Shown in pieces: positions 38,017 through 47,092 of a stretch of DNA of 64,000 nucleotides. Both the position numbers and the translations under genes were made by a program. How positions within the stretch are numbered: the first letter of the stretch is position 1; each line of letters opens with the position of its first letter. The DNA comes from Clostridium porci (GTDB taxonomy: Bacteria; Bacillota; Clostridia; Lachnospirales; Lachnospiraceae): NCBI RefSeq assembly GCF_009696375.1, contig NZ_VUMD01000008.1:62001-126000 (forward strand), given 5' to 3'. The notes under the pieces were generated by a model, which saw nothing but the letters and a program-made list of their open reading frames with translations, did no database searches and was not told the DNA's origin.

Positions 38017-38640
38017 TTATAAAGCGGTGGCCTCACCTCCAGCAATCCGTTTGAAGTAGTCCTCCAAGGTGTCTTCCCATAGATGGGCATCCGACACGAT
38101 CAAACTGCTCTGTACGAATTGCTGAATCACCGTTCCGGTGTCTACTCCAGCACCTGGTATGGCAGTTCATTGATCATCTGAATTTCAAAATTGCGAATAC
38201 CGAACCGTGTGTTGAGGATGCGGGCGGCTGCCTGAGCATCAGAAACGGTGAAATGCAAGTATTTTCCCTCGTATTATATAGTAGCACCTGCAAAGATGCT
38301 CTAACCATGGTCAATGATGCCAATGTCGTCAGCCAACAGAAAGCGATCGGAAGAAATGTGACTGGAAATCAAAATGGTTTTCCCTCTGGCATCGCAGAGT
38401 TCTCGAATGAAGTTCCGCACCTTTGCAATCACGATTGGGGGCAGACCGTTAATTGGTTCATCCAAAATCAAAAGTTCCGGGGCGTACATAACAGCAAGGG
38501 CGATTGCAAGCCGCTGTTTCATGCCAAGAGAGTATTGCGAAAACAACTTCTTATTTCGAAACCTTTTCAGCGGTTTGTTCATGGGTTGGATTTACCGGAA
38601 TGCCAGGAAAGCCCTGATAAAAAATGCTAGAATTCCTTTC
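38017..38640 (-). pseudogene. Decayed ABC transporter ATP-binding protein
   Basis: On the minus strand a 93-residue stretch (38301-38582) contains the ABC signature YSLGMKQRLAIA, Walker B ELLILDEPINGL and ILISSHI. The Walker A half is missing. Downstream the family C-terminus appears in other frames (FTVSDAQAAARILNTRFG, then LWEDTLEDYFKR up to a stop at 38017), separated by frameshifts and a stop. It most resembles the BcrA/lantibiotic-immunity type ATPase. No permease remains. It sits between the NlpC/P60 gene and the MerR-like gene, in AT-rich DNA. Confidence 0.8.
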
Positions 38641-38799
38641 ATACTTTTCTATAACAAATCAGCCCGCCATAAGGCGAGCTTATTTAAGAATGTTTATTTA
38701 CAGGCTGTCTGTGAATTACATTTTTAGGACTGCCCCTACTATATTTTTCCTGCTTGATTCCTCCATTTTCTAATAATTTGCTCCAAGTCTGCCCACTCG

Positions 38800-39468
38800 T
38801 TATTTACGATTCTGCATCTTCTTTCCACTGCGTCCAAATCTTTTTCTCTTAAAAAATGGAACCTTAGCAGCCGCGGCCTCTGCCTGTCCCCCCTTCTGAT
38901 ACGTTCTTAAGGTTTCATCCAGACGGCGGAAGCGCTCTTCTTCCTTTTGATCGGATGCCTGGAGAAGAAACTCCAGTTCCTTTCCCATCTTATCATTCAC
39001 CAGATAACTAATATCCTGGCTTAGCTTTTCATTATTAACCTCTAAGGCCCGTCCGATGATCAGGTTCATAATCTGCTGAAACTGCTCCATCTTTTCCTCT
39101 GTGGCAGCTACAGAAAATCCCTCGTTCTTTACAGCTGCCAGTCCTGTTCCAACCTCCTCTGTCTTAAGCTCTCTCAATGCCTTGTCCATATCCCGCTCCA
39201 GAATCTCGTCAGTCAGCTGAACCTGCCCTTTTTCCTTTTTCTTTAGCACCTGGTTTAAGGCATGCTTGATTGCCTTCAGCTGATACCCCTTTTCTTTTAA
39301 GTTCTTTACCTGCCGAAACAGCCGGATATGTAAATCCGTATAATAGCGATGCCCCATTTCGTTGCGGGGAATATCAAGCTCCAGCTCCTCCTCCCAGTAC
39401 CTCAATACATGGGCCTCCACATCAACCTTTTTGGACGCATCCGATATCAGATAATGTACTTCATCCAT
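38800..39468 (-). CDS. MerR-like transcriptional regulator with long C-terminal helical region
   Basis: The N-terminal 75 residues form a MerR-type winged helix (VEAHVLRYWEEELEL, GHRYYTDLHIRLFRQV, LKEKGYQLKAIKHAL). A coiled-coil-like C-terminus of about 130 residues ends in a basic tail (FFKRKRFGRSGKK). I place the start at the ATG at 39468, nine bases from AAGGAG; an ATG two codons earlier is possible. The frame is open to 39618 but without a site. Such proteins appear near dnaB in Lachnospiraceae; the target is unknown. Confidence 0.75.
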   Translation of the reverse strand: MDEVHYLISDASKKVDVEAHVLRYWEEELELDIPRNEMGHRYYTDLHIRLFRQVKNLKEKGYQLKAIKHALNQVLKKKEKGQVQLTDEILERDMDKALRELKTEEVGTGLAAVKNEGFSVAATEEKMEQFQQIMNLIIGRALEVNNEKLSQDISYLVNDKMGKELEFLLQASDQKEEERFRRLDETLRTYQKGGQAEAAAAKVPFFKRKRFGRSGKKMQNRK

Positions 39469-39830
39469 AGCCATTCTCTCCTTCACATCTTGGGTGTGCC
39501 TTTCATCCACAGACACTCCGGGCATGTCCTGCCTTATTATTATATCTATGCGTTGAGAATGGACATTATACCTGTTCCTAAGAAATTTTCTAAGAGAAAT
39601 AAGCGCCTCGGCTGGCAACCAATATCTTTTATGGATCTCGCAGTTTTTCCTCCGTCTATGGAAAAATATCGCCAGATATGATACAGCGCTGGTTCAGTGA
39701 TACGCGAAAGCGTGGCAGAACGCCGATCCGAACCATGTGCATCTCCCGGAGGAGTACCATAGCCGGAGGATATGGTAGAATGAAGCAAAGCAGAGGAACT
39801 CCAGACCAAAAGGGTTCGAATAGAAAAGGC
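39469..39830. other. Gap between the MerR-like gene and dnaB
   Basis: About 360 bp without a supportable gene. Overlapping frames exist on both strands but lack ribosome binding sites and family features. Short palindromes (CTCCCGGAGGAG near 39748) are visible. Confidence 0.4.
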
Positions 39831-41189
39831 TTATTCCTGAACTCCCCCAGCCTGAGGCCGGGCCGCATTCACAAACTTAGTATATTCCGGCTTCCAGATT
39901 AAGGTAACTGTTCCAATCGGACCGTTACGCTGTTTGGCAATTATCACCTCAGCCTCGTTAGGGTGCTCCGTATCCTTGTTATAATAATCATCGCGGTACA
40001 GAAACATAACCACGTCCGCATCCTGCTCAATGGCTCCGGACTCCCGAAGATCCGACAGCATTGGCCTGTGATCCGTTCGTGTTTCACAGGCGCGGGACAG
40101 CTGGGACAGGGCAATCACCGGAGCATTCAGCTCACGAGCCAGCGCCTTTAAGGATCGGGAAATCTCTGAAATCTCCTGCTGGCGGTTTTCCCCGCCTCCC
40201 TTCCTGCTTCCGCTCATTAGCTGCAAATAGTCGATCATCACAATACTTAGCCCGTATTCCAGCTTCATCTTTCTGCATTTGGAGCGAAGCTCCGAAATGG
40301 AAATGCCCGGCGTATCATCAATAATCAGCTTGGAATTGCCGATAACGCCGATTCCCTCTACCACCGCGTCCCAATCCGAATCCGTCAAAGTACCGGTACG
40401 CAGCTTCTGGGAATCCACGTTTGATTCCATAGAAAGCATGCGATTGACCAACTGCTCCTTGGACATCTCCAGACTGAACACCATACAGGGCAGGCCCCTT
40501 CTCACCGATATGTGGTCTACCACATTCAGCACAAAAGCAGTCTTTCCCATAGAAGGACGGGCGGCAATCAGTATAAAATCAGAAGGCTGAAAGCCTGACA
40601 GCTTATAATCCAGATCAATAAAGCCAGAGGGAATCCCCGTAACTGTTCCCTGGTTCTTATAAGCGTCCTCAATCTTCTCCAAAACATTGATGGCTACCTG
40701 CTTGATAGGCATAAACTCCTGGCCGCTTCGGTTTTGAAGAAGGTTAAAAATAGATTTTTCCGTATCTGCCAGAATACTCTCAAGAGGTTCCTTTCCTGTA
40801 TAGCAGGTATTGGCAATTTCCTCTGTTATCTTAATAAGCCTTCTTAAGACTGCTTTCTCACTTACAATGTTAGCATAGGACTTTACATTCGCCGAGGTAG
40901 GCACCATGGTAATAATATCCCGGACATAGTCCAAGCTGCTTACCTCAGGAGGAACATCCTTCTCCTTGAGGCGGTTTTGAAGGGTTACCAGATCCACAGG
41001 CTTGCCCTCATTGAACAGCTCCACCATGGCGTCAAAAATAATGCCATACTGCTTCTGGTAAAAATCGCTGCCCGTTATAATCTCCGACGCGGCGATTACA
41101 GCCTCTCTGTCCATCAGCATAGAGCCGATAACCGACTGCTCCGCCTCCAGGCTGTGAGGAAGCACCCGTTTCATCAGGGTTTCTTCCAT
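39831..41189 (-). CDS. dnaB: Replicative DNA helicase DnaB
   Basis: The hexameric helicase of the replication fork. The N-terminal DnaB domain (about residues 1-110, PHSLEAEQSVIGSML) is followed by a RecA-like C-terminal domain with Walker A ARPSMGKTAF, MVFSLEMS, MIDYLQLMSG (Walker B) and ALSQLSRACE. 452 residues is the normal length, with no intein. It lies 18 bp downstream of rplI, the usual clostridial order gdpP-rplI-dnaB. Confidence 0.97.
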   Translation of the reverse strand: MEETLMKRVLPHSLEAEQSVIGSMLMDREAVIAASEIITGSDFYQKQYGIIFDAMVELFNEGKPVDLVTLQNRLKEKDVPPEVSSLDYVRDIITMVPTSANVKSYANIVSEKAVLRRLIKITEEIANTCYTGKEPLESILADTEKSIFNLLQNRSGQEFMPIKQVAINVLEKIEDAYKNQGTVTGIPSGFIDLDYKLSGFQPSDFILIAARPSMGKTAFVLNVVDHISVRRGLPCMVFSLEMSKEQLVNRMLSMESNVDSQKLRTGTLTDSDWDAVVEGIGVIGNSKLIIDDTPGISISELRSKCRKMKLEYGLSIVMIDYLQLMSGSRKGGGENRQQEISEISRSLKALARELNAPVIALSQLSRACETRTDHRPMLSDLRESGAIEQDADVVMFLYRDDYYNKDTEHPNEAEVIIAKQRNGPIGTVTLIWKPEYTKFVNAARPQAGGVQE

Positions 41190-41207
41190 ATTCTAACACT
41201 CCTTATA

Positions 41208-41660
41208 TTACGCTTCCACTACCTTGACTGCCAGCCTTGCGGTTACATCCTTGTGAAGCTTAATGGGAACCTCAAAGCTTCCGATCGACTTAATGGGATC
41301 ATTCAGCACAATTTTCTTCTTATCAATCTCAAGGCCCAGCTGATCGCCGATAGCCTTTCCAATCTCCTTGCTGGACACAGAACCAAAGGCTCTTCCTCCC
41401 TCTCCAGCTTTAATAGATAGGGTAACGGAAGCCTCCTCAAGCTGTTTGCCCAGCTCTTTGGCTGCCGCCAGCTGTTCAGCCGCAACCTTAGCTTCATTTG
41501 CTTTCTGGAGCTTTAAGTCGTTCAGGTTCTTGGGGGTAGCCTCCACCCCCAGCTTTTTGGGTAAAATAAAATTCCTGGCGTAGCCGTCATTAACCTTAAC
41601 AACCTCTCCCTTTTTTCCTAAAGCCTTTACATCCTCTAATAATACAATATTCATTTTCAA
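41208..41660 (-). CDS. rplI: 50S ribosomal protein L9
   Basis: The 150-residue protein has the L9 N-terminal signature ([29 protein letters not shown]), the long connecting helix and a C-terminal RNA-binding domain. The start follows AAAGGAAGTTG. Located between gdpP and dnaB. Confidence 0.97.
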   Translation of the reverse strand: MKMNIVLLEDVKALGKKGEVVKVNDGYARNFILPKKLGVEATPKNLNDLKLQKANEAKVAAEQLAAAKELGKQLEEASVTLSIKAGEGGRAFGSVSSKEIGKAIGDQLGLEIDKKKIVLNDPIKSIGSFEVPIKLHKDVTARLAVKVVEA

Positions 41661-41739
41661 CTTCCTTTCTTAATTGCTTTCTATCCAGGGGACGCCTTTG
41701 GGCGAGGCTCCTTTCCTCACTGCCTTGCACAGTATTTCT

Positions 41740-43788
41740 CTAGGAGACCTCTCCCTCCTCCAGCATCTGCCCGATAACCTCCTTTAACCGCGCTTTCGCC
41801 TCTTCGATGGAAACGCCTTCTATCTGAGCGCCTGCTATGGTTCGGTGGCCTCCACCCCCCAGCTTCTCCATCATCACCTGCACATTGACCTCATCAATGG
41901 AGCGGGCGCTAAAATAAACGGTTCCATTGTACTCTGTCAGCACCACCGAGGCCTTAATCCCGCGAATTTCCAAAAGCTCGTTGGCAGCCTGTGCTCCGAT
42001 AATCGTGGGACTTTCCAGCCCTTCAGCCGGACATTGGCTGATAGCAAAGGCGTCCTTGTAAACCTCCGCTGCCCTTACTGCCTCAGCCTTTGCCTGATAA
42101 TCCCTCATATTTTCCCGGAACAGCTTCCGCACTCTGGTAATATCCGCACCGCTTCTTCTTAAAAATGCAGCTGCCTCAAAGGTACGAACACCTGTCTGAT
42201 TGGTAAAATTCTGAGTATCTATCACTATACCTGCGTACATAGCATCTGCCTCAGCAGGCCTTACCTTGATGCCGTCGGCAATGTATTGAAGCACCTCCGC
42301 CACCATTTCGCAGGTAGAGGAAGCATAGGGCTCCACATAGGAAAGAACCGCGTGCTTGATAATTTCACTGCTGGTCCTGTGATGATCCAGCACCACCACT
42401 GTCTTAACCATCTGAAGAAGTCTTGGCTCGTCGGTAATGCTGGGGCGGTTCACATCCACTACCACCAGCATAGCGCCTGGATCTGCCAGCTCTGCAGCCT
42501 GTTCTCCTTTCAGGAACATATCCTCCGGATACTCCCCATTCCCTATAAACCGCTCCATCATAGGACGTACCGAGGAGGTTACCTCGTTGACCACGATATT
42601 AGCCTTCTTATTCATAGAAACCGCAATGCGGTAAATTCCCACCGCAGCACCAAAGGAATCAATATCCGCCAGCCGGTGCCCCATAATCAGCAGCCGGTCC
42701 TTATTTTCCATCAGTTCACGCAATGCGTGAGCCTTGACGCGGGCCTTGACGCGGGTAGTCTTTTCCATCTGCTGGGCCTTACCGCCGTAGTATAGAATCT
42801 TTTCCCCATCCTTCACCACTGCCTGGTCGCCTCCCCGTCCCAGGGCCATGTCGATGGAGGTTCTGGCATAATCGTAATTCTGGCAGTAGCTCTCCCCGTT
42901 CATACCGATGCCAATGCTTAGGGTAACAGCCATATCATTTCCAATATTAACCGTCTTTACATCCTCCAGAATCGAAAAGCGCTCCTCCTGAATCCGGGCC
43001 ATATACTGCTGTTTAATAACAAAGAAATACTTATCCTTCTCAATCTTCTTTACAATACCGTTGATACCGGCAATATATTTACTTATCTTACGGTCAATAA
43101 GCGCAGTAAGCAGTGAGCGGCGCACCTCCTCCACACTTTCTAATGCCTCGTCGTAGTTATCCAGGTAAATGAGGCCTGCCACCAGCTTTTGATCGGTAAT
43201 CTGCTGCACATACTTAAGGGTCTGTGTCTCATCCAGCAGATAGATGGCCGTTACAAAGGAGCCCTGCCCCTCCAGCCCGTTGTCCTGAACCGCTGCGTTC
43301 AGCCGTCCCACCTCTACCTGCTTTAAATCCACTCTGTATTTACGATCCCCGAAGGCGCTGTGTATGCTGATAAGCTCGCCGCCGGTTGCCAGCATTTCCT
43401 TTGTAATCTCAGGAAACATAGATGTAATATTTTTCCCCGAGGACTTATCGCCCTCCAGAACTGCGGCAAACTCCCGGTTCATCCAAAGCAGATACCCGGA
43501 TCCGTCCGCTACCGCATAGGGCATCAGCATCTCTTCCATCAGGCTCTGCCGGCTCTGGTCATAGGCAGTGGAAAATTCTATCAGTCCTGCCAAAATCCCT
43601 CTCCGCCTTGAACAGTAAAGCCACATAGCTATTCCAATATAAACAAGCGTAAACGCGGACACTATGATACCGGCCTTCACCGATACAGCCCCTACGACAG
43701 CAGTCAATATAATCAAAAGGACCGACAAAAACAGCGGCCATTGCAGGTACGCCTTAAACGTGCCCCGCACCTTTCCCTTATCTTTCAT
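41740..43788 (-). CDS. gdpP: Cyclic-di-AMP phosphodiesterase GdpP
   Basis: A membrane phosphodiesterase that degrades c-di-AMP and so affects cell wall and osmotic balance. Two N-terminal membrane helices (about residues 18-58), a PAS-like region, a degenerate GGDEF domain, then a DHH domain (MGHRLADIDSFGAA, VLDHHRTSSE) and the DHHA1 motif GGGGHRTIAGAQ near the end. The start at 43788 lies after GGAGGAGGACT. About 682 residues, normal. First gene of the gdpP-rplI-dnaB block. Confidence 0.95.
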   Translation of the reverse strand: MKDKGKVRGTFKAYLQWPLFLSVLLIILTAVVGAVSVKAGIIVSAFTLVYIGIAMWLYCSRRRGILAGLIEFSTAYDQSRQSLMEEMLMPYAVADGSGYLLWMNREFAAVLEGDKSSGKNITSMFPEITKEMLATGGELISIHSAFGDRKYRVDLKQVEVGRLNAAVQDNGLEGQGSFVTAIYLLDETQTLKYVQQITDQKLVAGLIYLDNYDEALESVEEVRRSLLTALIDRKISKYIAGINGIVKKIEKDKYFFVIKQQYMARIQEERFSILEDVKTVNIGNDMAVTLSIGIGMNGESYCQNYDYARTSIDMALGRGGDQAVVKDGEKILYYGGKAQQMEKTTRVKARVKAHALRELMENKDRLLIMGHRLADIDSFGAAVGIYRIAVSMNKKANIVVNEVTSSVRPMMERFIGNGEYPEDMFLKGEQAAELADPGAMLVVVDVNRPSITDEPRLLQMVKTVVVLDHHRTSSEIIKHAVLSYVEPYASSTCEMVAEVLQYIADGIKVRPAEADAMYAGIVIDTQNFTNQTGVRTFEAAAFLRRSGADITRVRKLFRENMRDYQAKAEAVRAAEVYKDAFAISQCPAEGLESPTIIGAQAANELLEIRGIKASVVLTEYNGTVYFSARSIDEVNVQVMMEKLGGGGHRTIAGAQIEGVSIEEAKARLKEVIGQMLEEGEVS

Positions 43789-44089
43789 AGTCCTCCTCCA
43801 ATCATATCTAGACAAAATATGCCTATCTTATGAATTATAACATATCCACAGCCATTCGTCCATGGAAAATACAAGAGAGGACAGGAAACCGAAAAAATAC
43901 TGGAGAAGACAGGAAAGCGCGCTTACCTTCTTTTATCTGGATGGCGCCTCCTTCCTTCTGAATAACCGGCAACAGGCTGCTCCTTTTTGGTTTCCTCTCC
44001 AAAAAAATTCAGTGCATAAAAATTCCTAAACCTCTTGATTTTTCACTATCTGTGTGGTATTATAGTCACTACTTGCTAACAAGATATAT
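43789..44089. other. Divergent region upstream of gdpP and the tRNA genes
   Basis: An imperfect direct repeat of the form GAGAxGACAGGAAA occurs near 43874-43887 and 43902-43915. A tRNA promoter sits at its right end. No gene is seen. Confidence 0.4.
44035..44063 (+). promoter_or_regulatory. Promoter of the tRNA-Tyr/tRNA-Leu unit
   Basis: TTGATT (44035-44040) and TATTAT (44058-44063) with exactly 17 bp between them, 26 bp before the tRNA-Tyr gene. Confidence 0.8.
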
Positions 44090-44171
44090 GGGCGAATTCC
44101 CGAGTGGCCAAAGGGGACAGACTGTAAATCTGCTGCTAATAGCTTCGGTGGTTCGAATCCACCTTCGCCCA
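44090..44171 (+). tRNA. tRNA-Tyr (anticodon GTA)
   Basis: The acceptor stem GGGCGAA pairs with TTCGCCC. The anticodon loop reads CTGTAAA with GTA as anticodon, a long variable arm (class II) follows, and the T-loop GGTTCGAATCC is canonical. CCA is not encoded. tRNA-Leu follows about 80 bp downstream. Confidence 0.96.
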
Positions 44172-44252
44172 TTTGCGTACCGGCTTCAGCTTAAGGGCAT
44201 CAGTGCAGAGCGCGTAAAGGCCCTTGTTTTCAGCTGTGATACGCATTTAAGT

Positions 44253-44336
44253 GCGGGTGTGGTGGAATAGGCAGACACAAGGGACTTAAAATCCCTCGGT
44301 AGCAATACCGTGCCGGTTCAAGTCCGGCCACCCGCA
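44253..44336 (+). tRNA. tRNA-Leu (anticodon TAA)
   Basis: Acceptor GCGGGTG pairs with CACCCGC. The anticodon loop ACTTAAAAT gives TAA, with a long variable arm and T-loop GGTTCAAGTCC. The last bases are followed by a terminator and by one copy of a 13-bp direct repeat that also occurs 2.9 kb further on. Confidence 0.96.
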
Positions 44337-44348
44337 TTAGATAATGAT

Positions 44349-44390
44349 AATCCGAATCCGGTTCCAATCGGGGACAGCTTCGGATTTTTA
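44349..44390 (+). terminator. Terminator of the tRNA unit
   Basis: AATCCGAA (44349-44356) pairs with TTCGGATT (44379-44386), followed by TTTTA. The loop contains one copy of the direct repeat GAATCCGGTTCCA. Confidence 0.75.
44354..44366 (+). repeat. Left copy of a 13-bp direct repeat (possible att site)
   Basis: GAATCCGGTTCCA, identical to 47267-47279. It lies 18 bp beyond tRNA-Leu and brackets a low-GC segment of 2.9 kb together with the right copy. Confidence 0.5.
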
Positions 44391-44412
44391 GTATATCTTT
44401 AATGCGAAAAGC

Positions 44413-44446
44413 AAAATCGGCGGTTCAGTGTGATACCGCCGATTTT
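44413..44446. terminator. Strong hairpin terminator
   Basis: A perfect 12-bp stem, AAAATCGGCGGT (44413-44424) with 44435-44446. T and A tracts on the two sides suggest it can act in both directions. Confidence 0.8.
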
Positions 44447-44611
44447 GTCATACACTCCTTTTCTTCTCTGTTTCTTTTGCCCTTTGTGCTTTCCATTCTT
44501 TAAATTCTTTCTGCCCTTCTGGGCTTTCAAAGACAGAGAAGTTAACACTTTGAGAATTGTATTTTTGCAATTTTCCTGTACAATGGAGTTATGCAGAGGA
44601 GGTGCGTGTCT

Positions 44612-44869
44612 ATGGCTTTACCCGGAACACCCGGACAGCGGATTTCAGATTTATGTAATGGCTACCCTGTTACTCAAAAAGAGCATGAAGCGGAGATTGA
44701 GAAAATCAAGAGCATGCTCCTTTCTATCCTGTGGGACATTAAACAAGAGATTGACAGCAAAGAACTGCCGGGAGAAACCGTTGCCACTGCCATGCCTCAA
44801 TATATCCAGAGCGCTGCAAAGAAGCAACAGCAAAAATTTCGAATCGATGTAACAACCTTGGTTACGTAA
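44612..44869 (+). CDS. Small accessory protein of unknown function (85 aa), maybe truncated
   Basis: Starts MALPGTPGQRISDLCNGYPV at the ATG seven bases after AGGAGGTG; TTGTAT and TACAAT (16-bp spacing) form a probable promoter just upstream. It is hydrophilic and helical. No family is recognised. After the TAA at 44867 the same frame remains open for 26 more codons to a second TAA at 44948, so the present stop may be a nonsense mutation. It is the first gene of the low-GC segment behind tRNA-Leu. Confidence 0.55.
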   Translation: MALPGTPGQRISDLCNGYPVTQKEHEAEIEKIKSMLLSILWDIKQEIDSKELPGETVATAMPQYIQSAAKKQQQKFRIDVTTLVT

Positions 44870-44957
44870 CAGATTGAAAAGGTCATGCCGCTGGACGATA
44901 CGGCTATTATAAAACATAAAGCTGCAAGAAATCATCATAAAGGAGAATAATTAGTAG

Positions 44958-45388
44958 GAACCGTTTTTTTTATGTATTGTTTTAGTAGGTATTTGTGCAA
45001 TAGGTATGTTAGAAAAAAAATAGTAGGGAAAATCAACCCATTTTGGATTGCAGTTGGGTCAATGAGAATTGCAGCTTTGTTTATGATTATACTGACTAGT
45101 GCTTCAAATACTATTATGGCTTTTGCAATTTTACAGGGAATGACTATGGTTTCAGAAGAAGTAATTGAGTCTCAATATATTAAAGTGATTGATAAAAATG
45201 ATATTTCGAGTGTATTATCATTTATGAGTGCATTACGAAGCATCTTAACAACAGTAGTTTTATTTATTATTTCAAAAACCATTACAGATGACAATATGAG
45301 TAGTTTTTTCAAATACACGGTTATTGCCTATTTGATAATTGTAATTTCTTTGCTTAATTGGAAGAAAAGATTTGGAGGAGAAAGATGA
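44958..45388 (+). pseudogene. Remnant of an MFS transporter (C-terminal part)
   Basis: Only the last four or so membrane helices of an MFS-type efflux protein are left. In one frame (44958-45020) a helix CIVLVGICAIGMLEKK is read up to an eight-A run. After it the family continues in the next frame as IVGKINPFWIAVGSMRIAA to the TGA at 45388. One more A in the run would restore the frame. The stop overlaps the start of the U32-like gene (ATGA), showing that the two were translationally coupled. Substrate unknown. Confidence 0.72.
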
Positions 45389-46524
45389 TCAACTTTTCAG
45401 TACCGGCTAATTACACAAAAAATCAATTAGTCGAGTTAAGTAAATTAAATAATGAGTCTGTAAATGGAAGACGAATCAAGGAACTATATGGTTCAATGCC
45501 GGGAGCTCCGGTAGGAACAATTCGCCCTGCGGCAACTTTACCTCAAATAACTGAAACAGAGTTATTAGATTATATAACTGATGCCAAGAAATAGGATTTT
45601 GAATTTGATTATATTATGAACAGTACGGTTTCCGATGGCATAGAGTATTCAAAAGAAGGTAAGCAGAAGTTGAAAGTATTTGTAGAGAGATTACTTAATG
45701 CAGGTGTGAAAAGAATAACAGTTTCTACGCCATACCTCATCAGGTTTATTAAATATCACTATCCAAGCTGTCACATTACTGCTTCAATCTGTGCTGAAAT
45801 AGAGTCTGTCCAAAGAGCAAAAGATTTTGAGGCAATTGGAGCGGATATGATAGTACCTGCTAAAGATTTAAACCGTGATTTTGATATTTTAGAAAAACTT
45901 GTAAATAATACATCAATGGATGTAAAGGTATTATGTACAACACCTTGCCTATATAAATGCAGTGATTTATATTATCATATGAATTTATCTGCCGTTAGAG
46001 ATAATGCACTTGCTAGTTCATTTGTAAGAAAAGGCGAATTTTTATCGTATACTACTCCTCGGTGTCAAAGAAGACAACTGGAGGAAGTCGAAGAATATAT
46101 TAAATCCCCATGGATAAGACCTGAAGATGTAGAGGCATATGCAAAGATTGGCGTTCATAACTTCAAATTAGATGGTAGAGATAAAAAGGAAGAATATAAT
46201 ATAAATGTGGCACAAGCATATATGCAGGGTAATTATGAAGGCAATTTATTATATTTAATGCAATGGTTTTACCCGAAGGACAGAGAAGAATTGAAGCGTG
46301 AAAAAAATGATGAGTTTTGGCGACTAGGAGTTTATGTTGATAATAAGAAATTAGATGGCTTTATTTCAAGATTTTCTGATAGAAGAATTCCTTGTACTTC
46401 TGGATGCGATAAGTGTGATTATTGCAAAACTTGGGCGATGAAAGTTGTTGAATTGCAGAAAGAAAATGTCGAGGAGTATTTATCGTTGCTTGTAAAAACA
46501 GAAGAAGAAAATTTCTCAGTATGA
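45385..46524 (+). pseudogene. U32 peptidase-family protein, interrupted by in-frame TAG
   Basis: The frame encodes an apparently full-length U32-family protein of 379 codons if the TAG at 45592-45594 is read through. The first part (69 residues, starting MINFSVPANYTKNQ) matches the beginning of U32-like proteins, and the second part (from DFEFDYIMNSTVSDG) continues it without gap. Cysteines that could bind an Fe-S cluster are present (TPCLYKCSDLYYH, TPRCQ, and a C-terminal CTSGCDKCDYC). U32 proteins include hydroxylating and maturase-like enzymes; the substrate here is unknown. The gene follows the MFS remnant with ATGA overlap and precedes a GNAT gene. It is either a recent pseudogene or decoded by suppression. 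Confidence 0.75.
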
Positions 46525-46534
46525 GGTGGCGATT

Positions 46535-47092
46535 ATGAATCATTTAGGAACGATTGAATTGGCATCAAGCAGATTAACATTAAGAAAGTTTTCGATTTCC
46601 GATGCCGAAATGTGCTATCGAAACTGGACATCGGATGAGAAGGTTGCAAGATATTTAAGGTGGAGACCACACGAAAATGTAGGAGAAACCGCAAGGATCA
46701 TCGAAAATTGGAATGATAAATATACAGATGTAACATTTTATCAATGGGCTATTGTTTTAAAAGACGATCCTTCACTGGGACCGATAGGAACTATAAGCGT
46801 CAATAAATATGATGATTGCATTGACATGGTTCACTTAGGGTTTTGTATTGGCAGTAAATGGTGGAATAAAGGAATAACAAGTGAGGCATTATACCTAGTT
46901 ATACAGTTTATGTTTGAAAAAGTGAAAGCAAATCGCATTGAATCATGGCATGATCCCCAAAACATATATTCTGGAAAAGTGATGGCAAAATGTGGGATGA
47001 AATATGAAGGCACATTAAAATCTGGAGATTATAGTAATAGAGGAATTGTGGACGCTTGTGTGTATGCAATTATTGCAAACGAGCGTGTTTGA
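46535..47092 (+). CDS. GNAT family N-acetyltransferase (RimJ/RimL-like)
   Basis: An acetyl-CoA-dependent acetyltransferase of 185 residues. It has the RLTLRKFSISDAE start typical of the RimJ/RimL group, the acetyl-CoA loop region (SKWWNKGITSEAL) and a final domain with MAKCGMKYEGTL. The start at 46535 follows GAGGTGG; a GTG at 46526 overlaps the site. It follows the U32-like gene by 10 bp. Possible substrates are a ribosomal protein, an antibiotic or the product of its neighbours; not resolvable from sequence. Low GC like the other genes of this segment. Confidence 0.85.
   Translation: MNHLGTIELASSRLTLRKFSISDAEMCYRNWTSDEKVARYLRWRPHENVGETARIIENWNDKYTDVTFYQWAIVLKDDPSLGPIGTISVNKYDDCIDMVHLGFCIGSKWWNKGITSEALYLVIQFMFEKVKANRIESWHDPQNIYSGKVMAKCGMKYEGTLKSGDYSNRGIVDACVYAIIANERV

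Noticed and set aside
39546-39809. 87-codon frame on the minus strand between MerR-like gene and dnaB
   Set aside because: No ribosome binding site, unusual composition and overlapping alternative frames; not supported as a gene.
39700-39830. tRNA-like stretch with GGGTTCGAATAG
   Set aside because: Only a T-loop-like string is present; no acceptor or anticodon stem can be drawn.
45385-45594. Small 69-residue gene as a possible RiPP precursor for the following U32 enzyme
   Set aside because: Its sequence fits the N-terminus of U32-family proteins and the next gene continues in the same frame directly after the stop, so it is the first part of one broken gene.
45592-45594. TAG as a pyrrolysine codon
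   Set aside because: U32 proteins are not known to use pyrrolysine and no Pyl genes are in the window; a second TAG lies in an unrelated transposon gene.
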